This document shows positions 11,292-21,050 of a stretch of 64,000 nt of DNA, piece after piece (positions within the stretch are counted from its first letter, which is position 1; each line of letters begins with the position of its first letter). This DNA is from Spirochaetaceae bacterium. Its GTDB lineage: Bacteria; Spirochaetota; Leptospiria; Leptospirales; Leptonemataceae. The notes beneath the pieces were generated by a model. That model worked only from the letters and a program-made list of their open reading frames with translations. It was not told the DNA's origin and made no database searches. A program made the position numbers and the translations under genes. The DNA lies in the NCBI GenBank assembly GCA_002729885.1, contig PBUB01000009.1:62001-126000 (forward strand), given 5' to 3'.

Positions 11292-12614
11292 TTAGAGCTG
11301 TGGAATAAGAGGCCACCAGAAAAGCTCCAGAAGCCTTACAGCGAGAGAGCGCGATTCAAGTTCTTCGCGGGTCAGTTCTCGCGAAGAATCCATGTATCTC
11401 AGAAATACTGTAGCCAGAGCATCGTTTGTTCTTATATCATAGGAAACAATGTCCAGCTCATGATTATAGTTGAAGCTTCTACGATCCAGATTGGATGTAC
11501 CGATCAGGGAAAGATTCTCATCGAATAAAGAAGCCTTGGAATGGAGAAATCCGGATTCGTAAACGTAGACCCGGGCCCCCATCCTTAATAAGGCCTCAAC
11601 GTAAGGATTCCTCACATAGTTCACAGGGAATTCCTGGATGCTTTCGCTTGAAGCCATAACCAGCCGGACATCTACTCCTCGCTCGCAGGCCTGGTTCAAT
11701 TCTGCCAGGAATCTTGCATCCGGTATAAAATAGGGAGTAACCATCCAGATTCTATGCTTGCTTCGGGATATCGCGCCCAGATAGAAGTTATAGTTTGCGG
11801 ATGGATTATCAAATTCGCTGGTAGGTAAGATGCTTGAAAGCCCTGTGCAGCCCTGGCGAAAGGAGTTACAGGGCGAATTCGGATCGGGAAGAGAATTCCG
11901 CGGGCGCCTTGAATCAGGAGAGGGAATGGTTTCCATAGCCAGGGAGCTGGAATCCAGATCGCAGAGAGAGTCTTCGTTCTCTGCAGCCAGGCACCAATCT
12001 CGAATGAACAGACTTTCCATTTCCTGTACCAGAGGTCCCTGGATCCAGACCTGAAGATCCTGCACCTGAAAATCATAGAGATCGGCCCAGACATCCTGAA
12101 TAGCAAAGCCGCCGGTGAGAGCATACTGTCCATCTATAACAATTAGCCTTCTGTGGTTTCGCAGAAGATGACGATAGGGACGCAGTATTTCAAAGGGACG
12201 GAAATACTGGATTCGAACACCGGACTGGCGCAGATCCTCTTCCATTTCCTTTTCGAAGTAAATAGAACCCCATGCATCCAGCATCAGGCGCACATCCAGT
12301 CCTTCGCTGGCCTTTCTCTTGAGCAGATCCATCAGGCGTTTCCCTGTGGAGTCTGTCTGGAAAATATAGGCAGAAAAGAATACCGAGGAGCTGGCCTGAC
12401 TTATGCGGTAATGAAGGGACTGAAACGTTTCATTCCCCCTGGTCAGGACCTGGATTTGATTGTAGCTGGAAGGTCCAGTGAGGCCGGATTTATGAAGGGA
12501 GTCTGAGAAATGTTCCTCTTTAGAAATGCTCAGTTCTCGAACAGGAATGCTGCAGTGTAACGTCGGTCCGAGCAGTGGCAGAACTGCCAGGATAATGTTG
12601 TACAACCGCTTCAT
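11292..12614 (-). CDS. Phospholipase D / cardiolipin-synthase-like lipoprotein
   Basis: Predicted 440-residue envelope protein with two PLD motifs, the arrangement of cardiolipin synthases and phospholipases D. The signal ends in a lipobox-like LHC (MKRLYNIILAVLPLLGPTLHC), so it is probably lipid-anchored. Motif one reads NHRRLIVIDGQYALTGG near residue 153, where the catalytic Lys of HxKxxxxD is Arg. Motif two, LHSKASLFDENLSLIGTSN near residue 355, is intact. It could make cardiolipin by condensing phosphatidylglycerols or cleave phosphodiesters; the sequence does not decide. Monocistronic, 150 bp from the next gene. Confidence 0.8.
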   Translation of the reverse strand: MKRLYNIILAVLPLLGPTLHCSIPVRELSISKEEHFSDSLHKSGLTGPSSYNQIQVLTRGNETFQSLHYRISQASSSVFFSAYIFQTDSTGKRLMDLLKRKASEGLDVRLMLDAWGSIYFEKEMEEDLRQSGVRIQYFRPFEILRPYRHLLRNHRRLIVIDGQYALTGGFAIQDVWADLYDFQVQDLQVWIQGPLVQEMESLFIRDWCLAAENEDSLCDLDSSSLAMETIPSPDSRRPRNSLPDPNSPCNSFRQGCTGLSSILPTSEFDNPSANYNFYLGAISRSKHRIWMVTPYFIPDARFLAELNQACERGVDVRLVMASSESIQEFPVNYVRNPYVEALLRMGARVYVYESGFLHSKASLFDENLSLIGTSNLDRRSFNYNHELDIVSYDIRTNDALATVFLRYMDSSRELTREELESRSLAVRLLELFWWPLIPQL

Positions 12615-12763
12615 TGTGGCCTAACTCTGGTGTAGAAAAGTTAGACTCATTAAATGTGCACTGTGCCTGTTTTTTATGCGGCTGTCCTACGGGTGGACAA
12701 AATAAAATGAAACGTTAGCCCTGGGTACATTGTCCCCGGTACATAGTCGGTGTAAAGGAGGTG

Positions 12764-14080
12764 CTATAGCTGGTATTCGTTTCGTAAGCTCTGGATTTGC
12801 TTTTCAAACCCCTTCCAGATCTTGGCCGGTTCATTGTGGAAAGTTGAATAAACACCCTGTCGAACCAGGTCCACCAGTTCCGGGATGCTAAAATCCAGAT
12901 GCTTATAGAATTTGAAGTATTCTTCGGAAAGATCTACATTGAAGATTTCCGGATCATCTGTATTGATGGTGCAAACCAGACCATCATCATAATATCTTCG
13001 CACCGGATGGTCTTTCTCCTGGCGAACATACTTACCTGTGAAGATATTGGAGGTCAGACAGATTTCAATCGGCACCTGCTTCTCTTTGAGCAATTCCATT
13101 AGAGAAGGATCCTGAATGACGCTGGTTCCATGACCCACCCTTTGAGCCTTCAGGATCTCAACTGCATCTCGCACGGACCAGGGGCCATCGTCTTCGCCGG
13201 CATGGGCTACTCGAAACAAGCCTTCTGCCTGTGCCTGAGCAAATACATCTTTAAAGTCCCGGGCAGGGCCCATGAGCTCAGCCCCGCCAAGGCCGATTCC
13301 AATGTGACTGTTGCATTTTGCTTTGAGTAAACGCTGGAGATTCTTGCTGGCATTCTCGGCGCCGAAGGTTCGAGAAACGTCCACCAGGTAGCGAATATCC
13401 GGTCCACCTTCCAGTCTGCAGTCTCTAGATAGACGATCCAGAGTCTGAGCCACTTCATTGAAATCCAGTCCATTTTGCACAAGCCTGGAAGGGGCATAAA
13501 ACACCTCTGCATACGTTACGGAGTTCTTTTCCATATATGTGCGAAGGTTGTTGAATATAAGTTCAAAATCATCTGGCTGCTTGATGGAATCGATAATGAA
13601 GAGGAATAGTTTGATAAACTCCTGCAGATTGGAGAATTTGTAGAGCTTCTCCACTTCTTCCGGATCATATTCCTCCTTGTTGTGATCCAGAACTCCCATG
13701 AGAGTTTCCCGGCTAATGCAGGCTTCCATGTGCAGATGGATTTCTGTCTTGGGTATCTTTCGAAGGAATTCCCGGACCTTTTCTTCTCTGGCTGTTAGCT
13801 CGGCTTCTGGCTTTTCTCGATCCACGCGAATGCGCGAAGCAGTTGCCATATCTACTGAAAGAACTTCGTTAATTAGCTCTTCGGAAGGGGAGTCGATTTC
13901 CAGTTGTTCCAGGCCAAGTTTTTCGTTGAGCAAATCATTGATGGATTTGTCAAAGGCCACCTGCAGGGTCCCGGAGTAAGGACGTTCCAGCGGAAGTTTG
14001 TCTTTCAGTCTTGTCAGCTCATCCACTTCTCGGCTGATACCGCGAATTCTCTGTATTACTGAATCCAGTCGAATAGACAT
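12764..14080 (-). CDS. add: Adenosine deaminase family protein
   Basis: Metal-dependent purine-nucleoside deaminase (adenosine to inosine) of the amidohydrolase superfamily. Zinc and catalytic motifs are all visible: EIHLHMEA (HxH), HAGED, VGHGTS, CLTSN and NTDDP. The 438 residues exceed the usual 330-350 because of a predicted helical N-terminal extension of about 105 aa (MSIRLDSVIQRIRGISREV onward) with no recognised domain. Adenine deaminase or AMP deaminase activity cannot be excluded from motifs alone. It lies 58 bp downstream of the sensor phosphatase stop on the same strand, so co-transcription is possible. Confidence 0.88.
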   Translation of the reverse strand: MSIRLDSVIQRIRGISREVDELTRLKDKLPLERPYSGTLQVAFDKSINDLLNEKLGLEQLEIDSPSEELINEVLSVDMATASRIRVDREKPEAELTAREEKVREFLRKIPKTEIHLHMEACISRETLMGVLDHNKEEYDPEEVEKLYKFSNLQEFIKLFLFIIDSIKQPDDFELIFNNLRTYMEKNSVTYAEVFYAPSRLVQNGLDFNEVAQTLDRLSRDCRLEGGPDIRYLVDVSRTFGAENASKNLQRLLKAKCNSHIGIGLGGAELMGPARDFKDVFAQAQAEGLFRVAHAGEDDGPWSVRDAVEILKAQRVGHGTSVIQDPSLMELLKEKQVPIEICLTSNIFTGKYVRQEKDHPVRRYYDDGLVCTINTDDPEIFNVDLSEEYFKFYKHLDFSIPELVDLVRQGVYSTFHNEPAKIWKGFEKQIQSLRNEYQL

Positions 14081-14138
14081 TTCCTCTCCTTGGTCTCCTT
14101 TAAATCTCTACCGGCAGGCCTGCCTGATGCCAGCAAAG

Positions 14139-17100
14139 TTATGATCTGGCGGACAGGCTTTCCATCATCTGCTGCGCCTGTCGATTATCCGGCTCCAGCT
14201 CCAGAGCTTTCTCTGCGAATATCCTCGCTCGGCCGGTATTTCCAAGCTTCGCATGTAGATCGCTGAGCTGGATTAGGTTGGGTACCCGCTCAGGATTCAG
14301 CTCGAATACCTTGTCCGCAGCTTCCAGGGCCTTATCGTAGTTTCCGGTTCGTTTATGTGCAATGCTCAGATACAGCCAGAAATCCTCGATATTGGGATCA
14401 TGTTCCAGGTATTTCTCCAGAACATCGACCGCAGTTTGATACTCCTTTCCTTTGAAAGTAAGCACTGCCAGAATCTTATTCAAGGCTGGCTCATTCTTTT
14501 TTAGATCGTAGGCTTGCTTCAGCAGCTTCAGAGCTTCCTCAGAATTGCCTTCTCGGGCCAGAGATCTACCTTTATGGAAGAGCTCTTCGAATTCGCTTTC
14601 CGCAAGTTCTGTATCGTATGCATCGATTTCAATAATCTCGCGGTCCGGGTTCTCCAGCAATGATCCAGATGAACGACTAACGCTGGATTCCCGGAAACCC
14701 AGTCTTAGCAGAGAAAGGTCATCGGTAAGGTCTCCGTACTTTTCCGTTTCTGCCTGAATTCGCTCCAGGTTACCATCTGCCGATTCCACCGTGCGAAGGA
14801 TAAGATACTCATCCTCATTGATTTCGCGGATTTCTGCGCCCGGGGCCAGGTCAATGTCGTCGCGACCGTCGGAGCCCATTATGATTACATCCCCGGGTTC
14901 CAGCTGGAACCTTTGAACGGCAAATGGAATGTCCGATTCCAGACCAATTTTTCGAAGCATCAGTTCTTCTTCGATGAAGCTGGCTTTACCGTTGCGATAC
15001 AGAATTGTGTACGGGTGCTCCGCATTAAAGTACCACATTTCGCCGGAATCTTCATCGATCACACTTACCACAGCAGAAATGGCCATGGATCCGTTAAAAG
15101 CCAGAAATACGCCCTGAAGTTCTTCGTAGAATTCCGTGAGCCACTGTTCGGGAGTATAATCCAGAATCCGGTCATGTCGTGCGGAACGGGCCATAATGGA
15201 GTTTACAACAACACCCATCACAATGGCTCCACCGGCTCCCTGCATGGATTTTCCCATGGCATCGCCGTTCACTGCCACTACGTAACGACGGAAATTCTCA
15301 TCGTTACCCAGGCGAAGGTTACCGGTAACACAAATATCACCACCCAGGTCTGCGCTCTTGTTCCGGAATTCGAACTTCTTCTTTTGCTCCAGAAGGAAGT
15401 TGGTGCGAATGGCATCTGACTTGTTGGCGTTGAAGTTAAGCGGTTTGGCAAGCAGGGAAGTAAGGAAGTAGTCTCCATCCTGCTGGGACTTTAGCTTCTG
15501 GACCTGTTCCAGGGTTTGATTCAGCTCTGCAGTCCGTTCTTTTACCTTGTCTTCCAGGTTATTGGCATAATCCTGCAGTTTGTCCCTGGCTTCTCGAATA
15601 GAGCTCACCATATTGTTGAATGAATCTGCCAGAAAGCCAATTTCATCCTGAACATGTATGGGCACCTTAACATCCAGGTCGCCACTGTTTACCTTTCGCA
15701 CACCATCCAGCAGGTTGTTCAAAGGACTCACAAGGCTTCCGCGAAAAAACAGAGGAAACAGACCCAGAACAATAATCAAAAGTCCAAACAGAATGAGACT
15801 CTGCTTATAAGAAGACGGGTGCATGAAGATACGATATGCAGTATAGGAGTAGCCGGCTTCATAGGCTACGTGTTGGTTTTCGTCATAAATAATGTATGCT
15901 ACGAAATGCCGCTTCCCGTCCCGGCTCTTGCGATAGTGTCGGGTTTCCTCTGCTTTGAATGGACTGAGAAAAACCAGTACTCTGTCCTTTAGCTCATCCC
16001 CATTCATGGAAGGATGCTTTGCCAGAAACTCGGTAATCTCCTTTTTGAAAGGAGCGAAGCCGGGCTTTGTAGTATCCAGGTACTTTTCCAGATTCTCCCG
16101 GAAATGATCCCGGTGGATATAGCTGATTCGATTTGAATTTACGAAGGCCAGCTGATTCAAGTCATTGATGTGGTCTAAAAGGGATGCTTTCTTTTCCGGC
16201 GCAGTTCCCTGGTAATCCTTCATAAAGCTACTGATGGATTCCTTATAGCCATTGAAAGTGGCGGGCATGAGGGAAAGTTCGCGGTTCAGCCTTTGCTCAA
16301 AGCCGGTATCGGGCATCTGCTTCAATTCTTGATACAGGGCCGTGTTCAAGAAGTCGGTTTTGGCCAGATCGAAGTCGATTCTCTTCTCCGGCGCAGTGTT
16401 GAAGTATTCATCGGAGGTATAGTACAGATCCAGTTTTCCGTTGGCTTCCGCCTCCAGCTGGTCCTGTCGGTCTTGCCGGTGCATCGGTATTCGCGCAATG
16501 TACTGGATGGCAGGATTTATAGCCCCTCCTTCCAGCGCCCGTTTCGCATACTCAAGCCTCAATTCGTTGTACTGGTTTTCCTTATCCTCCACGAAGAAGT
16601 AGCTCAATCCCTGCAAAACGAGAAGGAATGTAACCAGAGTAATTCCCACAATCTTGGCCATGAATGTGGTCCGGTCTTTGGTAGTGTTCGTATAGATTAC
16701 TACGATGAGAAAGAATGCCAGTACCGTGCAGAATACCAGAGTGATCAGAAACACTCCTCGATCTACGCTTCCATCCCGGCTCAAGGTGTTCAGCGAGGAG
16801 GGGGGAATGGCGCCTGCCAGAACCGCAAACAAAATGGCACCGATGGCCAGTTTGGTCTTCACTCCCTGAACCCGAATGATACGGGCTATACTGATTCCAA
16901 TAAAGATCAGCAGATAGAGGATAATGAAATAGGAACCAATCTTGCTTGCGAACTCTGCATCAAAGTCCCAGTAGTGCCCGGTGAAATGGTATTTGTAGTC
17001 TGACTGCTGGGTAACGTAGATGAAATAGGTCATCAAGCCTATCCAGCCAATCCACTGAACGATTCCCAGGATCCTTGAGGCTTTGGGATGATGGTCTCTT

Positions 17101-17396
17101 GGGAACTTTCGAACCCACTGAGCCAGATGGATAAAAGCGGGCCCCACCCATCCAAGCGTAAAATACCGGTGCCAGGCTGCCTCCGGGGCGTAGTACATGG
17201 CTGCCAGAAAGTATCCCAGACTGAACAGCGCGAAAAAGAAGAATGCCAGTCCCAGGTGCAGGGTGCCCTTGGACTTGTTTGGCAGGGTTAGAAGGAACAC
17301 GGACAAAAAGCCGGTGAAGACTACTGCCAGCAGTGTTCCAAAGCTGAAGAAGTTAAAATAGATGTTTAGATCGAAAAGAAAATCGCCGGTGGCCAC
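14139..17396 (-). CDS. Membrane sensor with SpoIIE-type PP2C phosphatase and TPR tail
   Basis: About 1085 residues. The N-terminal third has some eight hydrophobic segments, then a large extracytoplasmic region (roughly 300-560), another membrane segment, a HAMP-like linker (SPLNNLLDGVRKVNSGDLDV), a coiled coil (DKVKERTAELNQTLEQVQKL) and a SpoIIE-family PP2C domain with the metal-site blocks NGDAMGKSMQGAGGA and MGSDGRDDIDLAPG. Three or so TPR repeats close the protein. Such phosphatases act on anti-sigma-antagonist proteins. A GTG start at 17396 is preferred over the upstream 17486 start because AGGGAGA precedes it. The target is not encoded nearby. Confidence 0.85.
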   Translation of the reverse strand: MATGDFLFDLNIYFNFFSFGTLLAVVFTGFLSVFLLTLPNKSKGTLHLGLAFFFFALFSLGYFLAAMYYAPEAAWHRYFTLGWVGPAFIHLAQWVRKFPRDHHPKASRILGIVQWIGWIGLMTYFIYVTQQSDYKYHFTGHYWDFDAEFASKIGSYFIILYLLIFIGISIARIIRVQGVKTKLAIGAILFAVLAGAIPPSSLNTLSRDGSVDRGVFLITLVFCTVLAFFLIVVIYTNTTKDRTTFMAKIVGITLVTFLLVLQGLSYFFVEDKENQYNELRLEYAKRALEGGAINPAIQYIARIPMHRQDRQDQLEAEANGKLDLYYTSDEYFNTAPEKRIDFDLAKTDFLNTALYQELKQMPDTGFEQRLNRELSLMPATFNGYKESISSFMKDYQGTAPEKKASLLDHINDLNQLAFVNSNRISYIHRDHFRENLEKYLDTTKPGFAPFKKEITEFLAKHPSMNGDELKDRVLVFLSPFKAEETRHYRKSRDGKRHFVAYIIYDENQHVAYEAGYSYTAYRIFMHPSSYKQSLILFGLLIIVLGLFPLFFRGSLVSPLNNLLDGVRKVNSGDLDVKVPIHVQDEIGFLADSFNNMVSSIREARDKLQDYANNLEDKVKERTAELNQTLEQVQKLKSQQDGDYFLTSLLAKPLNFNANKSDAIRTNFLLEQKKKFEFRNKSADLGGDICVTGNLRLGNDENFRRYVVAVNGDAMGKSMQGAGGAIVMGVVVNSIMARSARHDRILDYTPEQWLTEFYEELQGVFLAFNGSMAISAVVSVIDEDSGEMWYFNAEHPYTILYRNGKASFIEEELMLRKIGLESDIPFAVQRFQLEPGDVIIMGSDGRDDIDLAPGAEIREINEDEYLILRTVESADGNLERIQAETEKYGDLTDDLSLLRLGFRESSVSRSSGSLLENPDREIIEIDAYDTELAESEFEELFHKGRSLAREGNSEEALKLLKQAYDLKKNEPALNKILAVLTFKGKEYQTAVDVLEKYLEHDPNIEDFWLYLSIAHKRTGNYDKALEAADKVFELNPERVPNLIQLSDLHAKLGNTGRARIFAEKALELEPDNRQAQQMMESLSARS

Positions 17397-17647
17397 TGTC
17401 GCTCTCCCTGTTTCACCCTGCTGGCAGAAGAATCCGCCAACCACGCATGAGACACCTGTTTTCGTCCAAAAGCACAGAAATACCATCAGGCATCTGCAGG
17501 ACGCTGCTTTTATTGTCGGCCTTTCAGGGGAGTGTCAATACAAATTGAATGAACTATATTTAGGAGAAAATACCAATTCAGCCAATTGGTGTTCATTCAA
17601 TGGAGCCCATCCTGATCCGAAATTTTAGATCAGAATGGCGGCTCCGA

Positions 17648-18592
17648 TTATAGTCCACCGGATATAGATACCGGTTCTGCTCGTTCGATTCTTTCTTTCC
17701 GGGAAGCCAGTTCATCCATGGCAATTCTGGTCTGGATCTTTTTGCCCAGAGAAATATCCAGGCTATGTCCGGCTCTAAAAGCTACGATATGGGCTTTCAG
17801 AGGTCGTCCCAGGAGATACAGATCTCCTACCAGGTCCAGGATCTTATGCCGGATGCATTCATCCTCGAATCTCAGATCATCGTTCAGATAACCGTCTTCG
17901 GTAAGGACCACAGCATTATCCAGGGATCCACCCTGAATCAGTCCTCTTTTTCGGAGCTCTTCTACATCTTTTAGAAAGCCAAAGGTTCTGGCTGGCAGGA
18001 TGTCTTCTATGAGGTTTTCTGCATTCAGACCCATGGTCATGGTCTGTCCCCGCAGCATGGGATGGGGATAATCGATGGTATAGGTGACTTTAAATTCTTC
18101 GGAAGGGAGGGCTACAACATAACGGTCATTCTCTATGACCCAGACTGGATTGGAAAGCTTCAGCGGCTCCATGGGCTCATCCAGATCCTGAACTCCCGCT
18201 TCCATGATTAAATCGTAGAATGGCTGGGAGGAACCGTCCAGTATGGGAACCTCGGACATTGTTGTTTCCATGATACAGTCCGAAATGCCGGCGGCGGCCA
18301 TGGCGCAGAGCAGATGCTCCACTGTCTTTATCTGCCAGTGCCGGTTTCCCAGAGTTACGGCCTGAACACCGTCTTGAGCATAGAACGGGCTCACTGGAAT
18401 ATCTCCGATCCGGCTGCCTGTGCCCTTAAAAATCAGCCCTGTACCCGCCTCTGCAGGCTTCAGAACAATCTGGCCGGTCTCTCCGGAGTGGATGCCGGTT
18501 CCCTCTATGGTCACCGTATTCGCCAGAGTGGCTCGATTAAAACGTCCAATTCTATCTACAGGTCTCATTGTCTTTGGAGAATGTGTCATCAT
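17648..18592 (-). CDS. lpxC: UDP-3-O-acyl-N-acetylglucosamine deacetylase LpxC
   Basis: Zinc amidase catalysing the committed step of lipid A synthesis. The 314-residue protein shows TIEGTGIHSG, the zinc histidine in TVEHLLCAMAAAG, the central DGSSQPF, and HKILDLVGDLYLLG with the second zinc His and Asp. A C-terminal His in FRAGHSLDI is the expected catalytic residue. The first of two adjacent ATGs at 18592 follows AGGAG by seven bases, so this start is chosen over 18634. Its presence shows the organism makes lipid A. Confidence 0.94.
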   Translation of the reverse strand: MMTHSPKTMRPVDRIGRFNRATLANTVTIEGTGIHSGETGQIVLKPAEAGTGLIFKGTGSRIGDIPVSPFYAQDGVQAVTLGNRHWQIKTVEHLLCAMAAAGISDCIMETTMSEVPILDGSSQPFYDLIMEAGVQDLDEPMEPLKLSNPVWVIENDRYVVALPSEEFKVTYTIDYPHPMLRGQTMTMGLNAENLIEDILPARTFGFLKDVEELRKRGLIQGGSLDNAVVLTEDGYLNDDLRFEDECIRHKILDLVGDLYLLGRPLKAHIVAFRAGHSLDISLGKKIQTRIAMDELASRKERIERAEPVSISGGL

Positions 18593-18886
18593 TCGTAGCT
18601 CCTGATGCACACTATGAAGCAAGAAGTGTACCAATGACCGGTTTCTGCAATTTTATCCGGGATTTGAACCAGAATTTCGCAAAACCCGGAATTCTGGGCT
18701 GAAATCCGGGTTTCGAAGGCTTTGAGATTGAATCGCAAGTAGGATTTCCATCAGCACGCGCCCGCAATCCGATAGAAAGCAGTGGAAAAGCTCTGAAGCC
18801 TGTGTCTTTTTGGATACACTGTGCGGATCTGGCAACGGCCGGGGTCAGGCTGGACTTTCGCAGGCCTGCACTCAAATACAGGGAGA

Positions 18887-19135
18887 TTACAGGTTCCTGT
18901 GGGTTCCATCGCAGTACGGCGGATTACCGGTCCTTTTACAGCCGCACCAGGCTACTTTGCCGGACTTTTCACAGACCACCACTTTTGGACTCATCCCGGT
19001 ACCTTCTCTGGAATGGGAGCCGTCGCAGAATGGCTGCTTGCTGGAAAGGCCGCAGGCGCACCATGCTTTCTTGTCTCCTTCATTCTCTTCCAGAACAAAC
19101 GGTTTTTTCTGTGGTATAGCGGGTTCAAATGACAT
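18887..19135 (-). CDS. Twin CDGSH iron-sulfur domain protein
   Basis: 82-residue protein with two CDGSH motifs: WCACGLSSKQPFCDGSH near residue 27 and WCGCKRTGNPPYCDGTH near residue 64. Each matches the CxC-x8-CxxxH ligand set of a mitoNEET-type [2Fe-2S] cluster with three Cys and one His. Such proteins are linked to iron-sulfur or redox handling; the specific role here is unknown. AGGAG lies five bases before the ATG at 19135. Monocistronic between lpxC and the pseudouridine synthase gene. Confidence 0.88.
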   Translation of the reverse strand: MSFEPAIPQKKPFVLEENEGDKKAWCACGLSSKQPFCDGSHSREGTGMSPKVVVCEKSGKVAWCGCKRTGNPPYCDGTHRNL

Positions 19136-19400
19136 AAACACTCCTGGTTACAGATCGCATCCTGCGTACTGTAGATATTTCCTGGCATCAAATTAGGGCT
19201 GATTCCAGCTTCTGACCTCAAAAAGCTGCTGCTTTTTCGCTGAATCCGGCCATTCGTTTTTCAATGGGAGCGGCTCGGGGCTACGCTGCCGGGCCCGCAA
19301 ATTCCGGGCCTGAATGCCGGTAGAGGGCTACGGCGGTATGGTATAAGGGGCTCGTCAAAGGCTATGTGCGAACTCTGCCGCTCCATGGATGGATAGGCAA

Positions 19401-20333
19401 TCAATAGAACTCGGCTTTTCGGGCGAAATCCAGGAATCGGTCCGGCTCCGGCAGCTCGAATTCCATTTCCTTTCCTGTCACCGGATGATGGAATCCCAGT
19501 CTCGCTGCCAGAAGCAGCAGTCCAAACTTGTAGAACTCTCTGGAACTTCTGGAATAAAGATCATCTCCAACCACCGGGCAACCAATATGTGCGAAATGAG
19601 CCCGAATCTGATGGGTACGCCCGGTAATTAGCTGAATTTCCACTCGGCACAGCTTACGACCTTTTCGGGTCCTGTAAACATCGGTCATACGGTAAAGGGT
19701 AACTGCATCGCGGCCCGCTGAATGTACAGTTCTCTTTCTGCGATCCACTCGGTCTCGCATCAGGGGAAAGTCCAGTCGGCCTTCCGTTTCTGCCGGAGTG
19801 CTCAGCAGATAGGCGATATATTCCTTTGTAACACTTCGCTCCTGAAACTGCCTCGATAGCTTCCATTGAACTTCAGGGTCCAGGGCAATTAACAGTAAAC
19901 CCTCCGTGGGTTTATCCAGGCGATGTACGATCCCGGGCCTGGACCCCTGGCCTTTTAGATGAGGCCAACGGTGCAAAATACCATGTAACAATGTAATGGA
20001 TGCATCTCCGGGACCGGGATGGACTGCGATTCCAGGAGGCTTATGAATCACCGCTAGATGTTTGTCTTCAAATATTACCTGGAAATCCAGCTCTACGGGT
20101 TCCTGGGTATTCTCCGGAATAGTTCGGGGAACGGCCTGGATGCTCTGGTTTTCCAGAAGCTTTTTGGATCTTTCCAGCACCGGTTCGCCATCGATCTGAA
20201 CCAATCCTTCTCGAATCCACTTCTGAATCTCGCTTCGACTGTACCGATCCTGCAGCGACGCGGTAAGAAATTGGTCCAGCCGCATTCCTTCCTGGGGGCC
20301 GTTTACGGTGAAATGGTATGTTTCTTGCTCCAT
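19401..20333 (-). CDS. RluA-family 23S rRNA pseudouridine synthase (RluD-like)
   Basis: Converts uridines in 23S rRNA helices to pseudouridine. The 310-residue protein has an N-terminal S4 RNA-binding domain (MRLDQFLTASLQDRYSRSEIQKW) and the RluA catalytic core with the active-site Asp in GIVHRLDKPTEGLLL. Conserved VIHKPPGIAVHPG and ITGRTHQIRAHFAHIG blocks follow. The ATG at 20333 is preferred; the upstream part to 20426 would overlap the divergent OmpA-like gene's promoter and start. RluD is the nearest paralogue by domain layout, but RluC-type specificity is possible. Confidence 0.9.
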   Translation of the reverse strand: MEQETYHFTVNGPQEGMRLDQFLTASLQDRYSRSEIQKWIREGLVQIDGEPVLERSKKLLENQSIQAVPRTIPENTQEPVELDFQVIFEDKHLAVIHKPPGIAVHPGPGDASITLLHGILHRWPHLKGQGSRPGIVHRLDKPTEGLLLIALDPEVQWKLSRQFQERSVTKEYIAYLLSTPAETEGRLDFPLMRDRVDRRKRTVHSAGRDAVTLYRMTDVYRTRKGRKLCRVEIQLITGRTHQIRAHFAHIGCPVVGDDLYSRSSREFYKFGLLLLAARLGFHHPVTGKEMEFELPEPDRFLDFARKAEFY

Positions 20334-20414
20334 TGCTATGGTCCGGGGAAAAAATTGTAGTTTACAAGCAGCTGTGATGCCCCCATCCTTCGTCAAAAAA
20401 TTAGGAGTATTGCC

Positions 20415-20939
20415 ATGAGCAAACAAATCAAATCTGTGCTCAAGCTTGCTTCCGTGTCTCTGTTTGTTGTAAGCCTGGCAGCTTGTGGGTCCTCCTCGGA
20501 TACCGGGTCAACTGATCGCGGACTGGGAAGCCCACTTGATATCGTTAACAAGGGACTATCCCAGCTTGGATACTCTCCCGACAATAACGGTTATGCTTAC
20601 AAAGCGGTTGCATTTCCTGCAGCTGATCAGAAGTACGTTGAAGACGAGCTGAAACAGCCCCTGGAAGACGCTCTGAATAAAGTTGGTGACGGTTATGTAC
20701 TACAAGTAACTGGCCACACCTGCTCTATCGGACCTCGAAACGCAATGGGCGGCAAAAAAGGAAACGTATGGTATTCTACTCAGCGAGCGAAAGGCGTATA
20801 TGATGCGCTGATCAAAGCTGGTTTCCCCAAAGAAAAGCTGACCTATAAAGGGGTGGCAGACGACGAACTGCTGCTTGACGCGGATCCTCGCGATGCCGAG
20901 AACCGTCGAGTAACTTTCAAAATCGTACCTCAGCAATAA
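20415..20939 (+). CDS. OmpA/MotB-domain lipoprotein
   Basis: Predicted outer-membrane lipoprotein of 174 aa. The signal peptide ends in a classic LAAC lipobox (SLFVVSLAAC) followed by a Gly/Ser linker. The C-terminal domain has the OmpA peptidoglycan-binding layout, including VTGHTC, the STQRAKGVYDALIKAGFPKEKLTYKG block and DAENRRVTFKI, which carries the conserved Asp and Arg that bind diaminopimelate. It probably ties the outer membrane to the cell wall, like Leptospira Loa22. Divergent from the pseudouridine synthase gene, and followed by a strong intrinsic terminator. Confidence 0.88.
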   Translation: MSKQIKSVLKLASVSLFVVSLAACGSSSDTGSTDRGLGSPLDIVNKGLSQLGYSPDNNGYAYKAVAFPAADQKYVEDELKQPLEDALNKVGDGYVLQVTGHTCSIGPRNAMGGKKGNVWYSTQRAKGVYDALIKAGFPKEKLTYKGVADDELLLDADPRDAENRRVTFKIVPQQ

Positions 20940-20967
20940 GGAATTCGTTCCTTTTATAGCTGAAATA

Positions 20968-20993
20968 AGCGGTCCTTCGGGGCCGCTTTTTTT
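20968..20993 (+). terminator. Intrinsic terminator of the OmpA-like gene
   Basis: An 8-bp stem (AGCGGTCC with GGGCCGCT, one G-U pair) around a TTCG tetraloop is followed by seven T. It lies 28 bp after the stop codon. Confidence 0.92.
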
Positions 20994-21050
20994 CTGTACA
21001 AACCCTGTCTTACCTGTTTTCTTTCCATTAATAAGGCCGAGATTCAAATC

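Noticed and set aside
16293-17003. 236-codon plus-strand frame
   Set aside because: Antisense shadow of the membrane part of the SpoIIE-type phosphatase.
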